The position numbers were made by a program, and so were the translations under genes. A DNA stretch of 64,000 bases. It comes from Bradyrhizobium sp. BRP22 (GTDB lineage Bacteria; Pseudomonadota; Alphaproteobacteria; Rhizobiales; Xanthobacteraceae). The stretch covers positions 1 to 64,000 of the forward strand of contig NZ_JADYVX010000016.1 in assembly GCF_020194175.1 (NCBI RefSeq), read 5' to 3'. Position 1 is the stretch's first letter. Each line of letters opens with the position of its first letter. Under the pieces are notes generated by a model. That model did not search any database, was not told where the DNA came from, and saw only the letters and a program-made list of their open reading frames with translations. This document shows, in pieces, positions 1 through 8,376 of this stretch.

Positions 1-186
1 ACATTGCGTCAGCGGCCATAGCCGGCTTCCACACCCTGATCTTCTGCCCAAAAGCTAGGATCTGTCCGGAATTGAGCGCGCCAGCCTAGCCGGACGCTCA
101 AAACTATTCTTGCCCAGTCTCTTCGCTTCATCCGGGCTACGATTCGGCGATAATCAACAAACAATCCGGAACGTCGGAGGAACTCG

Positions 187-1149
187 ATGCCTCTCCCGCT
201 TGATCCCGCGATCGAGAAGATCATCCCGCTGCTGCCGCTGCGCGATCCCAAGACCATGACCCCGCAGAGCGCGCGGCAGCAACTGCGCGATCTCGCCGCC
301 GCGCGTGCCGCGATCCCGCCGCCGCTGGTCGAGCACGTGAAGGACATCAACGTCGCCGGCGGCGCCGGGCCGCGGCCGGCACGGGTCTATCGCAACGGCA
401 GCGGGACCGCGCCGACGGTGGTGTTCTTCCACGGCGGCGGCTGGGTCGCGGGCGATCTGGAGACCCATGACCGGCAGGCGCGCAATCTCGCCATCGAAAC
501 CGGCGCGGTGGTCGTCTCGGTCGACTATCGCCGCCCGCCGGAGACGCGCTTTCCCGGCGCGTTCGAGGATGCCTTTGCCGCGGTGCGCGACGTGGTCGGC
601 CGCATCAGGGAATTCGGCGGCGATGTGGCCCGCGTCGGCGTCGCCGGTGACAGCGCCGGCGGCAATCTCGCTGCCACCAGCGCGCTGGCCTGCCGCGATG
701 CCGGGATCAGGCTCGCCGGGCAACTCTTGGTCTATCCGGTCACCGACGTTGTCGGAAATTTCGCAGACGGCAGCGAGAACGCGCGGTTCCCGTCGCGGGA
801 TGAGAATGCGGAAGGATACTTCCTGTCCCGCGCCGTTATGGAGTGGTTCTGCGGGCATTATCTCGAAGACCGCGGCCACGGCGCCGACTGGCGGGTCTCG
901 CCGCTGCGCGCGAAGAACCTCAAGGGCGTTGCGCCCGCCGTCGTCACCACCGCCTGGTTCGATCCGCTGCGCGATGAGGGCGTGGCCTATGCCAATGCGC
1001 TGCGCGGAGCCGGGGTGCCGACCTGGCACCATGACGGGCAGGGCCTGATCCACGGCTATTTCGGCCTTGGCGATGCCTCCGACACCGCGCGGACCGAGGC
1101 GCAGCGGGCGCGGGCCGATTTCAAGGCGCTGCTCGACAAGGGCGTGTAG
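187..1149 (+). CDS. alpha/beta hydrolase, hormone-sensitive-lipase (acetylhydrolase) family
   Basis: The 320-residue protein has the HSL-family oxyanion motif HGGGW (residues 82-86) and the nucleophile motif GDSAGG (154-159, Ser156). Asp259 (in WFDPLRDEG) and His289 (in GLIHGYF) sit where the rest of the catalytic triad is expected. No signal peptide is seen, so it is probably a cytoplasmic carboxylesterase acting on short-chain or xenobiotic esters; the substrate is unknown. A purine-rich GGAGGAA just upstream of the ATG supports the start. The gene converges on an HxlR regulator with only 2 bp between the stop codons, so the two share no promoter. Confidence 0.9.
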   Translation: MPLPLDPAIEKIIPLLPLRDPKTMTPQSARQQLRDLAAARAAIPPPLVEHVKDINVAGGAGPRPARVYRNGSGTAPTVVFFHGGGWVAGDLETHDRQARNLAIETGAVVVSVDYRRPPETRFPGAFEDAFAAVRDVVGRIREFGGDVARVGVAGDSAGGNLAATSALACRDAGIRLAGQLLVYPVTDVVGNFADGSENARFPSRDENAEGYFLSRAVMEWFCGHYLEDRGHGADWRVSPLRAKNLKGVAPAVVTTAWFDPLRDEGVAYANALRGAGVPTWHHDGQGLIHGYFGLGDASDTARTEAQRARADFKALLDKGV

Positions 1150-1151
1150 TA

Positions 1152-1856
1152 TCAGCCGACCGCGCGCACGCCTTTCGCGAACGGGCTGAGGCCCAGCCAT
1201 TGCTGCATCGAGCGGGCGATCGTCTTGTCGCCGGTGAGCTCGATGTCGCCGCTGGCCACCTCGCGCTCCAGCGTCGCGATGCCCATCCACACTGCGGTCA
1301 TCGTCCGCAGCGGGCTCGTGACGTAAAGATCGACGTCATAGCCGGGATCGGTCAGGCAGAGATCGACGGTTTCGCCGTCGATCACGAGCCACCAGGATTT
1401 GCGGTCGCCCGCCAGCTCCGGATAGATGAAGTTGATGGTGCAGCGGCGCGGCGGCAGCAGCTCGGGGCGCAGGTTCCGCCGCATGTCCCACATCAAAAGC
1501 GACGGATCGAGGTTCTTCAGCGACAGCGAGGACTCGACCCAGCGCTGGGCCCAGAAGCCGAGCGACATGATCACCTCGCGCAGATCCTCGCCGGCCTGCG
1601 TCGGCCGATAGTCCATCACGCCCGGCTGGCCCGATGGCGTCACGCTGATCAGCCCGGCCACCTCCAGTTCCTTCAGCCGCTTCGAGAGCAGCGACGGCGA
1701 CATCCGCGGCACGCCGCGCCGCAGATCGTTGAAGCGCGTGGTGCCGCAGAGCAGTTCGCGCAGCACCAGCACGGTCCAGCGATTGCAGACGATCTCGGCT
1801 GCCATCGCGACCGGGCAAAACTGCCCATAGCTTCCGCGTTCGGTCCTGTCAGGCAA
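1152..1856 (-). CDS. HxlR-family winged-helix regulator with C-terminal SCP2-like domain
   Basis: The N-terminal half is a typical HxlR/MarR-like winged helix (GSYGQFCPVAMAAEI, then RWTVLVLRELL and SPSLLSKRLKELE). The C-terminal half resembles the SCP2/sterol-carrier-like domain often fused to HxlR proteins in proteobacteria (WWLVIDGETVDLC). An ATG exists further upstream at 2063, but that would put about 69 atypical residues before the domain and overlap the divergent gene. A TTG at 1856, preceded by GGAGGAG at good spacing, gives a 234-residue protein that starts just before the domain and is preferred. It is divergent from the flavoprotein gene at 2078 across about 220 bp, so that gene is the likely target. 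The inducer is unknown. Confidence 0.8.
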   Translation of the reverse strand: MPDRTERGSYGQFCPVAMAAEIVCNRWTVLVLRELLCGTTRFNDLRRGVPRMSPSLLSKRLKELEVAGLISVTPSGQPGVMDYRPTQAGEDLREVIMSLGFWAQRWVESSLSLKNLDPSLLMWDMRRNLRPELLPPRRCTINFIYPELAGDRKSWWLVIDGETVDLCLTDPGYDVDLYVTSPLRTMTAVWMGIATLEREVASGDIELTGDKTIARSMQQWLGLSPFAKGVRAVG

Positions 1857-2077
1857 TCGGCTCCTCCAAAAATGCGGGCCCCGACCGGGGTAGTACAGAA
1901 GTGATAGCGCGTGACCCGGTGTGAGGCCCGAAGCCGCGGCAGAAAACGTAAGCGTTCCGGACGCGGTGGAGACCCTGATCGATGGCCACAGCGTCGCAGT
2001 ACAGTTCCTGAACTGGAGCGCTCTTTGCGGCGGAATTAGGCTCTCGACGGTGGATATTCTCAATGATGGAGAGTGTC

Positions 2078-3235
2078 ATGAGCAGCAACGCAGCACACAG
2101 TCTCGATGCGTCAAAATCGCGCAGCGCGGCCGAGCTCGCAGAGGAGCTTGGCCCGGTCTTCGCGCGCCGCGCCGAGCAGGAGACGAACGAGGACAAGTTC
2201 GTCGCCGAGAATTTCGCGGACCTGAAAGCCGCAGGCCTGGTCGAGGCCGGCGTGCCGGCCGAGCTTGGCGGCGGCGGCGCCGATGTCGACGAGCTCGCCG
2301 AGATGCTGCGCACGCTTGCGCATTATTGCGGCTCGACCGCGCTCGCCTTCTCCATGCACACCCACCAGGTCGCAATTCCCGCCTGGCGCTGGAAGGTGCA
2401 GAAGGCGGCTCCCGTCGAGCCGCTGCTCCGGCGCATCGCGAGTGAGCGCATCATCCTGCTCTCGAGCGGCGGCTCGGACTGGATCGGCGGCTCCGGCCGC
2501 GCCGAGAAGGTCGACGGCGGCTATCGCATCACCGCGCGCAAAGTGTTCTCGTCGAGCTCGCCCGCGGGCGACCTGATGATGACGAGCGCGGTGCTGGAGA
2601 GCGAAGGCGAGCCGGCGACGGTCTTGCACTTCGGCGTGCCGATGACCTCGCCGCACGTGAAGGTGCTCGACAATTGGCGCGCGCTCGGCATGCGCGGCAC
2701 CGGCTCCAACGATGTCGCGATCGAGGGTCATGTGGTGCCGGAGGCGGCGGTGGCAGCGAGGCGCAAGGCCGGCGAATGGCATCCGCTGTTCCAGATCATC
2801 GCGACCACGGCGTTTCCGCTGATCTACTCGGTCTATCTTGGCGTCGCCGAAAGCGCCCGCGACATCGCGATCGCAACCGCGAAGCGCAAGACGCCGGACC
2901 AGTATGCGATCCAGCTCGCCGGCCGCATGGACACCGAGCTCGCGGCGGCGCGGCTCGCGCGCGAATGGATGCTGGCCGCTGTCAGGCTCAACGCGCCGTC
3001 GGCTGCGACCGTCAACCAGGTGATGATGGGCCGCCAGCTCGTGGCGCGGCATGCGATCGCAGCGGTCGAATATGCGATGGAGCTCGCTGGCGGCGCCGGC
3101 TTCTATCGCGCGACAGGATTGGAGCGGCGCTTCCGCGACATCCAGGCGGCGCGGTATCACCCGCTGCAATCGGGCCCGCAGGCGCAATATGCGGGATCGA
3201 TGGCGCTCGGCCTGCCGGTCGACCGGGTGTATTGA
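2078..3235 (+). CDS. acyl-CoA-dehydrogenase-family flavoprotein
   Basis: The 385-residue protein has the acyl-CoA dehydrogenase fold: an N-terminal helical domain (LKAAGLVEAGVPAELGGGG), a central beta domain (ARKVFSSSSPAGDLM) and a C-terminal helical domain ending in GLERRFRDIQAARYHPLQ. That ending is more like the DszC/HpaB-type group-D flavoprotein branch than a classical beta-oxidation enzyme, so a monooxygenase or desulfurisation-like role is as likely as acyl-CoA oxidation. Three in-frame ATGs occur (2063, 2066, 2078). The last is preferred because GGAGAG lies 4-9 bases upstream. The divergent HxlR regulator probably controls it. Confidence 0.8.
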   Translation: MSSNAAHSLDASKSRSAAELAEELGPVFARRAEQETNEDKFVAENFADLKAAGLVEAGVPAELGGGGADVDELAEMLRTLAHYCGSTALAFSMHTHQVAIPAWRWKVQKAAPVEPLLRRIASERIILLSSGGSDWIGGSGRAEKVDGGYRITARKVFSSSSPAGDLMMTSAVLESEGEPATVLHFGVPMTSPHVKVLDNWRALGMRGTGSNDVAIEGHVVPEAAVAARRKAGEWHPLFQIIATTAFPLIYSVYLGVAESARDIAIATAKRKTPDQYAIQLAGRMDTELAAARLAREWMLAAVRLNAPSAATVNQVMMGRQLVARHAIAAVEYAMELAGGAGFYRATGLERRFRDIQAARYHPLQSGPQAQYAGSMALGLPVDRVY

Positions 3236-3389
3236 GCGCCGCGTTGATGAAGACTGCTCGCGGTCGCGCCGCGCTCGTCGTTGCGAGGCAGGCACTCCAT
3301 TACGCCGCCGCCGGCGTTGAATGGATCGCCGCCTCGCTCGCCGGGCACATGATGATGACGGCCTATGGCGGCGCCACATTTTCATTCTG

Positions 3390-3925
3390 GTTGTCAAAGA
3401 GCCGAGCGGATGTGCAGCTTCGTTCTCGCGGCGGGAAACGCCCGAGGCTTGCTGCCGTTTCACCCTCTTGAAGAACGAGAGGGCGCAGGGAATGCTGGGT
3501 GCCGGTCGCACCCGTGGGCCCCGTGCAACAAAAAGCACGGGGGTAGGACCACAGGTACAGCCGGAGCATTCCAGCATTCCCTGCGCGATGGTTTTACGGC
3601 TTACTTCGTGCTCTCCTCGGTGACCGGGCTTTCTTGCCACCGTCACCTCTCGCGCGAAAAACTCCGCGCAAAAGATTTAGCGCCAGCGTCGGGGCGCCAG
3701 GACCACACGACTTCGCCGTCCGCGGATGCTGCGTTCGTCGATCGCAACAGCCGCGTCCACCGCATCCCACCGCAACGTTCGTGACGATCGCGATCCGCCC
3801 CTCATCCTGGGTGAGACGCGCGGAGTCATAATGCTGATTTGCCCGACGACGGAAGCGGAATATTTTTCGCGAGAGGGGTGGACAGGATTTCAGGTGATTT
3901 GCCCGTCGGGCTGATTTGTCGCATG
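3390..3925. repeat. dispersed Bradyrhizobium-type intergenic repeat
   Basis: The gap between the convergent flavoprotein and opgC genes has no credible gene. In several frames it encodes strings such as HPLEEREGAGNAGC and SLRDGFTAYFVLS, which I recall as widely mis-annotated translations of a noncoding repeat common in Bradyrhizobium and Rhodopseudomonas genomes. The motif GATTTGCCCGACG/GATTTGCCCGTCGG occurs twice near its right end (about 3836 and 3896). The repeat overlaps the 3' end of opgC. The boundaries are approximate, and the first 150 bases after the flavoprotein gene show nothing I can name. Confidence 0.65.
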
Positions 3926-5100
3926 CGCTGCTTCCAGTTCGTCGCTGTCGCTCCTCGCAATGACATGGTGCCGGTCTTGCTGCCAATCGACAGCAGCACC
4001 GCGGCGACGATCATCACCATGATTCCACCAAGGCTGAGCGCAATCTGCATCGCAAGCCCGTCGGAAATGTCGAGCAGCGCCACGTGACTGGCGAACGCCA
4101 GCAGAACGCCGAGGCAATAGATTGGAAGCGAGTTCTGGCCACAGCGTATCGCGCCGCGCATCACCGGCGTCGCCAGCCCTGGCCACTCGCGAGGCACGAA
4201 CCATGCAGCCACGATCGCAAGAGCGAAGAAATGCAGCAGTCGGAAGGGGCTGAGATTCGATTTGTCCATCGGGAACAGCAGATTCGTCAGGGTCCGCGGA
4301 ACCAGCGGCTCGAGCGGCTTGATGCTTAAGCTCAATGTGATGATCAGGCTGAAGGCCAGATAGACGACGGCCAGGACCAGCGCCGCGCGCGAGGTCACCC
4401 GCGGCCGGAATCTGTTTCCCTCGATGACCCACCAGGCGCCAAACACAAGCAGAAGCTGCCAGGCCAGCGGATTGAAGAACCAGACATTGTGCGGCCAGGC
4501 GGGAACGGTCCAGCCGAACATGTACACGAGCCCATACAGCAACAGCGAGGCGCCAAGGGTCACGTTCGGGACTCGCAACAGCAGCCACAGAAGCGGTGCG
4601 AACAAGACGTGATAGATGACGAAAACCGGCAAGATGTCGGCGTTGACGGGACGGTATTGCAGGATCGCAGCGTGCGCGAGCGTCGCGCCCGGATCGTCCA
4701 GCAGAATGCGCGTATTGGTCTCGTCGGCAAGATGGTCGTGGCCTGCAAGGTAAACCATGATGACGCAAGCGAGCGTGAGCAGCAAAGATGCAGCATATAT
4801 GTCCCATCCTCGCCGCAGCGAACGGCGGAGCACGCCGCTCCAGCCCTCGCGCTGGCGTGCCCTGCCGTAGGCCAGCGCGCAGGTCACGCCCGAGATGAAC
4901 ATGAACACTTCCGCGGCGTCGCTGAAGCCGTAGTGCCGCAGTGTCAGCCAACTTCCGATGTTGCTGGGAACATGGTCAAGAAAGATGCACCATAGCGCGA
5001 TGCCACGGCAGGCATCGATCCGCAGGTCACGACCAAACCCCTCGAGTTCCGGCAGCGGTTCGCCGATCAATCGCTTCGAGATGTGAGTTCGATCATGCAT
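3826..5100 (-). CDS. opgC: OpgC-family membrane acyltransferase
   Basis: This 424-residue polytopic membrane protein starts with the typical OpgC block LRIDACRGIALWCIFLDHVP, followed by VFMFISGVTCALAYGRA and about ten hydrophobic segments. OpgC proteins transfer succinyl groups to osmoregulated periplasmic glucans at the inner membrane. The ATG at 5100 is chosen because the OpgC block begins shortly after it; an upstream ATG at 5202 would add 34 non-membrane residues. Its Shine-Dalgarno sequence is weak. The last ~45 residues, after the final membrane segment, are read out of the dispersed repeat, so the original C-terminus has probably been replaced. No opgG or opgH is nearby. Confidence 0.8.
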   Translation of the reverse strand: MHDRTHISKRLIGEPLPELEGFGRDLRIDACRGIALWCIFLDHVPSNIGSWLTLRHYGFSDAAEVFMFISGVTCALAYGRARQREGWSGVLRRSLRRGWDIYAASLLLTLACVIMVYLAGHDHLADETNTRILLDDPGATLAHAAILQYRPVNADILPVFVIYHVLFAPLLWLLLRVPNVTLGASLLLYGLVYMFGWTVPAWPHNVWFFNPLAWQLLLVFGAWWVIEGNRFRPRVTSRAALVLAVVYLAFSLIITLSLSIKPLEPLVPRTLTNLLFPMDKSNLSPFRLLHFFALAIVAAWFVPREWPGLATPVMRGAIRCGQNSLPIYCLGVLLAFASHVALLDISDGLAMQIALSLGGIMVMIVAAVLLSIGSKTGTMSLRGATATNWKQRMRQISPTGKSPEILSTPLAKNIPLPSSGKSAL

Positions 5101-5262
5101 CTGGTAAGCCTGTGCGGCGTGCGAGAGCGCTCTCCGTCGAACTGAGCTCGACGAGACCGCGGTCGCTGAAACGCCTTTGCATGTCAGGTCGCGGCGATGC
5201 ATCAGGAGTGTGCGGGCGCCGGGCGGGTCACCGACCTTGACCGATGCGGTTACGAGGCCCGG

Positions 5263-5454
5263 CTATTGGACGATTGCTTCTTTCTCTGCGAGGCGGTTGC
5301 CGCCACCGCGATCACCAGAGCCGGCCGGATCGCCGGCGTCGCAATTCGCTTCCCGCACTTCGTCGCTCGCAACCGTAATCAGAAGCTGTTGCCGCATTTC
5401 GGCGAGGCGGGCGCGGCAATATTCGCGGTAAAGCAGGTCTAATATGATGGACAT
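5263..5454 (-). CDS. small hypothetical protein (63 aa)
   Basis: This short frame encodes MSIILDLLYREYCRARLAEMRQ followed by a polar, low-complexity C-terminus. A GAGG lies about nine bases before the ATG. The N-terminal part looks like an amphipathic helix and recalls small uncharacterised proteins of Bradyrhizobium. I do not recognise a function. It lies between opgC and a 32-residue gene on the same strand. It could also be non-coding. Confidence 0.35.
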   Translation of the reverse strand: MSIILDLLYREYCRARLAEMRQQLLITVASDEVREANCDAGDPAGSGDRGGGNRLAEKEAIVQ

Positions 5455-5558
5455 GATCGAATCCTCGCTTGATCATTACCGTCGACATTCCACGCATTTC
5501 GCCCGCGGCCGAAAATGATTTGTGCCGGCAGAGGTGCGCCGCGGATCGTTGAGTTCGA

Positions 5559-5657
5559 TCAATCGCGAACAACGTAGTAAAACGGCACCCGCGCCTGCAG
5601 GCGCCAGCGATTCCCGAAAATGGACGTGATGGCGGCAACGAGAAATAGAGCTGTCAC
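5559..5657 (-). CDS. very small putative membrane protein (32 aa)
   Basis: A GTG start preceded by AAGGAGA at 7-base spacing opens a 32-codon frame. It encodes a hydrophobic stretch (TALFLVAAITSIFG) and then a basic, aromatic tail ending FYYVVRD. The architecture, one membrane helix plus a short positively charged tail, is that of a small membrane protein. Function unknown. The Shine-Dalgarno sequence lies in one arm of an inverted repeat (5665-5679). The next gene downstream on the same strand is the 63-residue frame at 5263. Confidence 0.45.
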   Translation of the reverse strand: MTALFLVAAITSIFGNRWRLQARVPFYYVVRD

Positions 5658-5664
5658 GGCTATC

Positions 5665-5679
5665 TCTCCTTAAAGGAGA
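5665..5679 (-). promoter_or_regulatory. inverted repeat containing the Shine-Dalgarno sequence of the 32-aa gene
   Basis: The arms TCTCCTT and AAGGAGA flank one central base. On the minus strand the right-hand arm is the ribosome-binding site of the GTG-started gene. A 5-bp stem with a 5-base loop could mask that site. This is a weak structure and may be chance. Confidence 0.3.
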
Positions 5680-5913
5680 TTTTGCGTCGACTTTCGCAAT
5701 AATATTATGAACCTAATTTTCTGGCCGCTAAGTGAGCCAACTCACATCAGCATCGCTCACGGGTGAGTGAGACTAGCAGGCGGACACTGCCGTTTCTTGG
5801 ACTTCTGCGCACCGCGTAAACGAAGGTCGGTGCGCGAATAGCAAACTATAATGCCGGCGCTTGTTTGTTGGAGCACTTTGTCCGGATATTTTATCAACGC
5901 TGGGAGAGTCGTC

Positions 5914-6885
5914 ATGTCGACCGGCGCAGCCAATTTCGAATCGTATCGATTCTCAACGCGCGAGCTCCCCGAGCGGATGCGCATGCAGCTATGGCGCGAG
6001 AACTTTGCGAGAGCCATAGTTCACGCCGATATAGAGCCTTTGTCGGACGTTCCGTTTCGTGCCGAAGCGACACTGCACGCGCTTCAGGGGTTGCGCACGA
6101 TCGCTCTGAAGGGTTCGGCGATGCGCTTCGAGCGGTCGCAAACCAATATTGTCGATGGCGATGATTCGATCGGGCTCATCATCAGCTCTCCCGGCAGGAG
6201 TGAGCTGTCGCAGCGCGGCCAGGAGATCGAGCTTCGAGGCGGCAATGCAATCGCTATTCTGCATTCGGAGCCCGTCACTGTCAGCTATCTGGGAGGATGG
6301 CAATTTGGTCTGGCCGTGCCGCGCCCCGCGCTTGCATCGCGCGTGACCGATGTCGACGACCTCGCCATGCAGCCGATTTCACACCGGAGCGAAGCGCTCC
6401 GACTTCTCATGACTTATGTGAGGTCGGCATTGAAGGAGCGCACGCTGGCGTCCCCCAAGCTCCGTGAAGCGGTCGTCAGTCACATCCAGGATCTGGCGGC
6501 GCTTGCAATCAGCGAGCGCGCTCCGTTGGGTGAGAGCAACGCGAGCGCAGTTGTGGCTGCGCGGCACAGCGTCGCTCTCGACCACATCGCCGCGCACTTC
6601 CAGGATCCGGAGCTCACCCTGGAGGTCGTCGCCGATCAGCAGCGCATCTCGCCCCGTTACCTGCAGCGGCTGATGGCGTCATCCGGAACGTCGTTCACGG
6701 AGTGCGTGAATGAACTGCGGCTGCAAAGGGCGTTCATACTGCTGAACGAGCCAAACGACGGCGCGCGGCGAATTTGCGACATTGCACTGGAAGTCGGCTT
6801 TTCGGACATCTCGCATTTCAACCGGTTGTTCCGGGCCCGCTTCGGCGATTCGCCACGCCGCGTGCGCAGTGCGCGGAAGGGGTGA
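5914..6885 (+). CDS. AraC-family transcriptional regulator
   Basis: The 323-residue protein has an N-terminal AraC-binding-like (cupin) half and a C-terminal double helix-turn-helix (LTLEVVADQQRISPRYLQRLM, then RRICDIALEVGFSDISHFNRLFRARFG), the classical AraC/XylS DNA-binding signature. The ATG at 5914 follows GGGAGAG; an in-frame ATG at 5851 would add 21 residues without homology. It lies about 260 bp from the divergent 32-residue gene. The ligand and target are unknown; the divergent small genes or opgC are the nearest candidates. Confidence 0.85.
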   Translation: MSTGAANFESYRFSTRELPERMRMQLWRENFARAIVHADIEPLSDVPFRAEATLHALQGLRTIALKGSAMRFERSQTNIVDGDDSIGLIISSPGRSELSQRGQEIELRGGNAIAILHSEPVTVSYLGGWQFGLAVPRPALASRVTDVDDLAMQPISHRSEALRLLMTYVRSALKERTLASPKLREAVVSHIQDLAALAISERAPLGESNASAVVAARHSVALDHIAAHFQDPELTLEVVADQQRISPRYLQRLMASSGTSFTECVNELRLQRAFILLNEPNDGARRICDIALEVGFSDISHFNRLFRARFGDSPRRVRSARKG

Positions 6886-6987
6886 TGGGGGCGCGTGGCC
6901 CCGATCCGCGCGTGCGGCGAGCGCCGCGCAGCATGGGTCGTCGTAGGTGCTCGTCGCTGTCGTCCTTCGCGATGACGGCACCACACC

Positions 6988-8271
6988 TCACGCCGCTTCC
7001 GGCGGAGCCTGCTCGGTCGGCGCTTCCGGCATCGGGAAGGTCTTGTACTGCTTCGGCACGTTGATCGGCCGATAATCCTTCACCGCCTCCATCCGCTTCA
7101 GCACCGACTCGTGGATCACGGCATCCTCCGGAATCAGCCGCGGCTCGGCGTTGGGGATGTAGAAGCCGAGATACGATTTGCGCTCCGGCCATTCCTTGTA
7201 GGTGGCCTTCTTCGGCAGATATTCCATCAGGCGCCAGCCCCATGTGATCCGGTCGTGCAGCTCGCCCGCCACATCAGGCTTCACGTAAGTGAACGGGCTG
7301 CCCTTGCGTTTGACGCCCCAGGCGAGCTGCTTCACCATCTGCATGTTCACCGTCAGCCCGGATTTGCAGGCCTCGTCCAGCATCCAGAGCAGCGGATATT
7401 TCGACAACGCGCTTTGCGCTTCCGGATAGCTGCCCCCGATGTCGCCATGCGCGCCGGCGAACCACACCTGCAGAATGTCCTGGGCTTCGGCCTTCTCATC
7501 GGGGATGAAGCGGTTGCTGAAGAAGAGCTGCGGCTCGTCATACGTCTTCAGGCGGAACATGCAGCGCCGCTCGTCGATCGAGATCGCCTGGCGGAAGGTG
7601 CGGATGCTCGGGTTGCGCAGCGTGAAGGCGAGCTCTTCCAGGCTCGGCCAATAGAACCGGTCCGGCCGCGGCACGAACACGCTGGCGACCGTGTCCCAGA
7701 CGCCGACGAAGCGGATGGTCGGCCAGCGCACCGAGAGGATGCGAGCGAATTGCGCCGCGTTGTCGAAGCGGTCGGTCGGCAATGGCCCGAACTCGTCGCT
7801 CGGCGGCGGCAGCGCCCGCAGGGTCGCGTCCGCGCCGCCCCTGCCGTCATCGGAGAACTGCTTGTAGGCGGTGAGCCCGCTGCCGGCGAGGTTGACCTGC
7901 TCCGGCGAGATCAGCCCGATCTTGTGGATCAGCCCGGCCAGCACCCGCACGGTATAGGCGCCGCGGGAATAGCCGAACAGGTAGATCGCATCGCCGTCCT
8001 GGTAATGATGAACCAGGAATTCATAGGCCGCGAGCACGTTGTCATCGAGCCCATAGCCGGTGGTGAGCCCCAGGATCGCAGTGATTTCCTGCTTCAGCTT
8101 CTGCCACGGATCCGGCCGCGCCAGCGTGCCGACGCCCGGATCGTAATAGACGAACTGCCGCGGCTGCGTCTTCTCGGTCTTGCGCAGGCAGCGATAGAGC
8201 TTCAGGACGTTGGAGATGTTCTCGTTGATCTCGTTCCCGGTCCCATCGCAGCAAATCACGATGTTCCGCAT
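6988..8271 (-). CDS. DUF2235 (Tle1-like) alpha/beta hydrolase
   Basis: The 427-residue protein begins with the DUF2235 hallmark RNIVICCDGTGNE and has the nucleophile-elbow motif GYSRGA (Ser102), followed by conserved blocks such as VGVWDTVAS and WFAGAHGDIGG. This domain is the catalytic part of T6SS Tle1 phospholipase effectors, but many stand-alone copies without T6SS exist and have unknown substrates. No T6SS, immunity or PAAR gene is near and no signal peptide is seen. It converges on the AraC gene and is followed upstream by the restriction-modification gene. Confidence 0.85.
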   Translation of the reverse strand: MRNIVICCDGTGNEINENISNVLKLYRCLRKTEKTQPRQFVYYDPGVGTLARPDPWQKLKQEITAILGLTTGYGLDDNVLAAYEFLVHHYQDGDAIYLFGYSRGAYTVRVLAGLIHKIGLISPEQVNLAGSGLTAYKQFSDDGRGGADATLRALPPPSDEFGPLPTDRFDNAAQFARILSVRWPTIRFVGVWDTVASVFVPRPDRFYWPSLEELAFTLRNPSIRTFRQAISIDERRCMFRLKTYDEPQLFFSNRFIPDEKAEAQDILQVWFAGAHGDIGGSYPEAQSALSKYPLLWMLDEACKSGLTVNMQMVKQLAWGVKRKGSPFTYVKPDVAGELHDRITWGWRLMEYLPKKATYKEWPERKSYLGFYIPNAEPRLIPEDAVIHESVLKRMEAVKDYRPINVPKQYKTFPMPEAPTEQAPPEAA

Positions 8272-8376
8272 GGCGAATCCTCCCCTGCTACCTGAGCGAG
8301 TATAGCAGAAGTAAAGGCGTAGGGTGATGCCGCTTCGGATATTCGCCTGTTTCGCCCCTACAACACGCTACTGCAC

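Noticed and set aside
1..186. Gene fragment at the window start
   Set aside because: No frame on either strand resembles a protein; it is probably the promoter region of the first hydrolase.
154..1290. 378-codon leftward frame over the alpha/beta hydrolase gene
   Set aside because: Antisense shadow; the rightward gene has a full catalytic triad.
2111..3646. 511-codon leftward open frame opposite the flavoprotein gene
   Set aside because: It is an antisense shadow in GC-rich DNA: Arg/Ala/His-rich, no family resemblance, and it runs through the repeat region.
3365..3986. Several short frames (HPLEEREGAGNAGC and related) after the flavoprotein gene
   Set aside because: I recognise these as translations of a noncoding dispersed repeat that is often mis-annotated.
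6988..8271. T6SS phospholipase effector with immunity gene
   Set aside because: The DUF2235 domain fits, but no T6SS, VgrG, PAAR or immunity candidate adjoins it, so effector status is unsupported.
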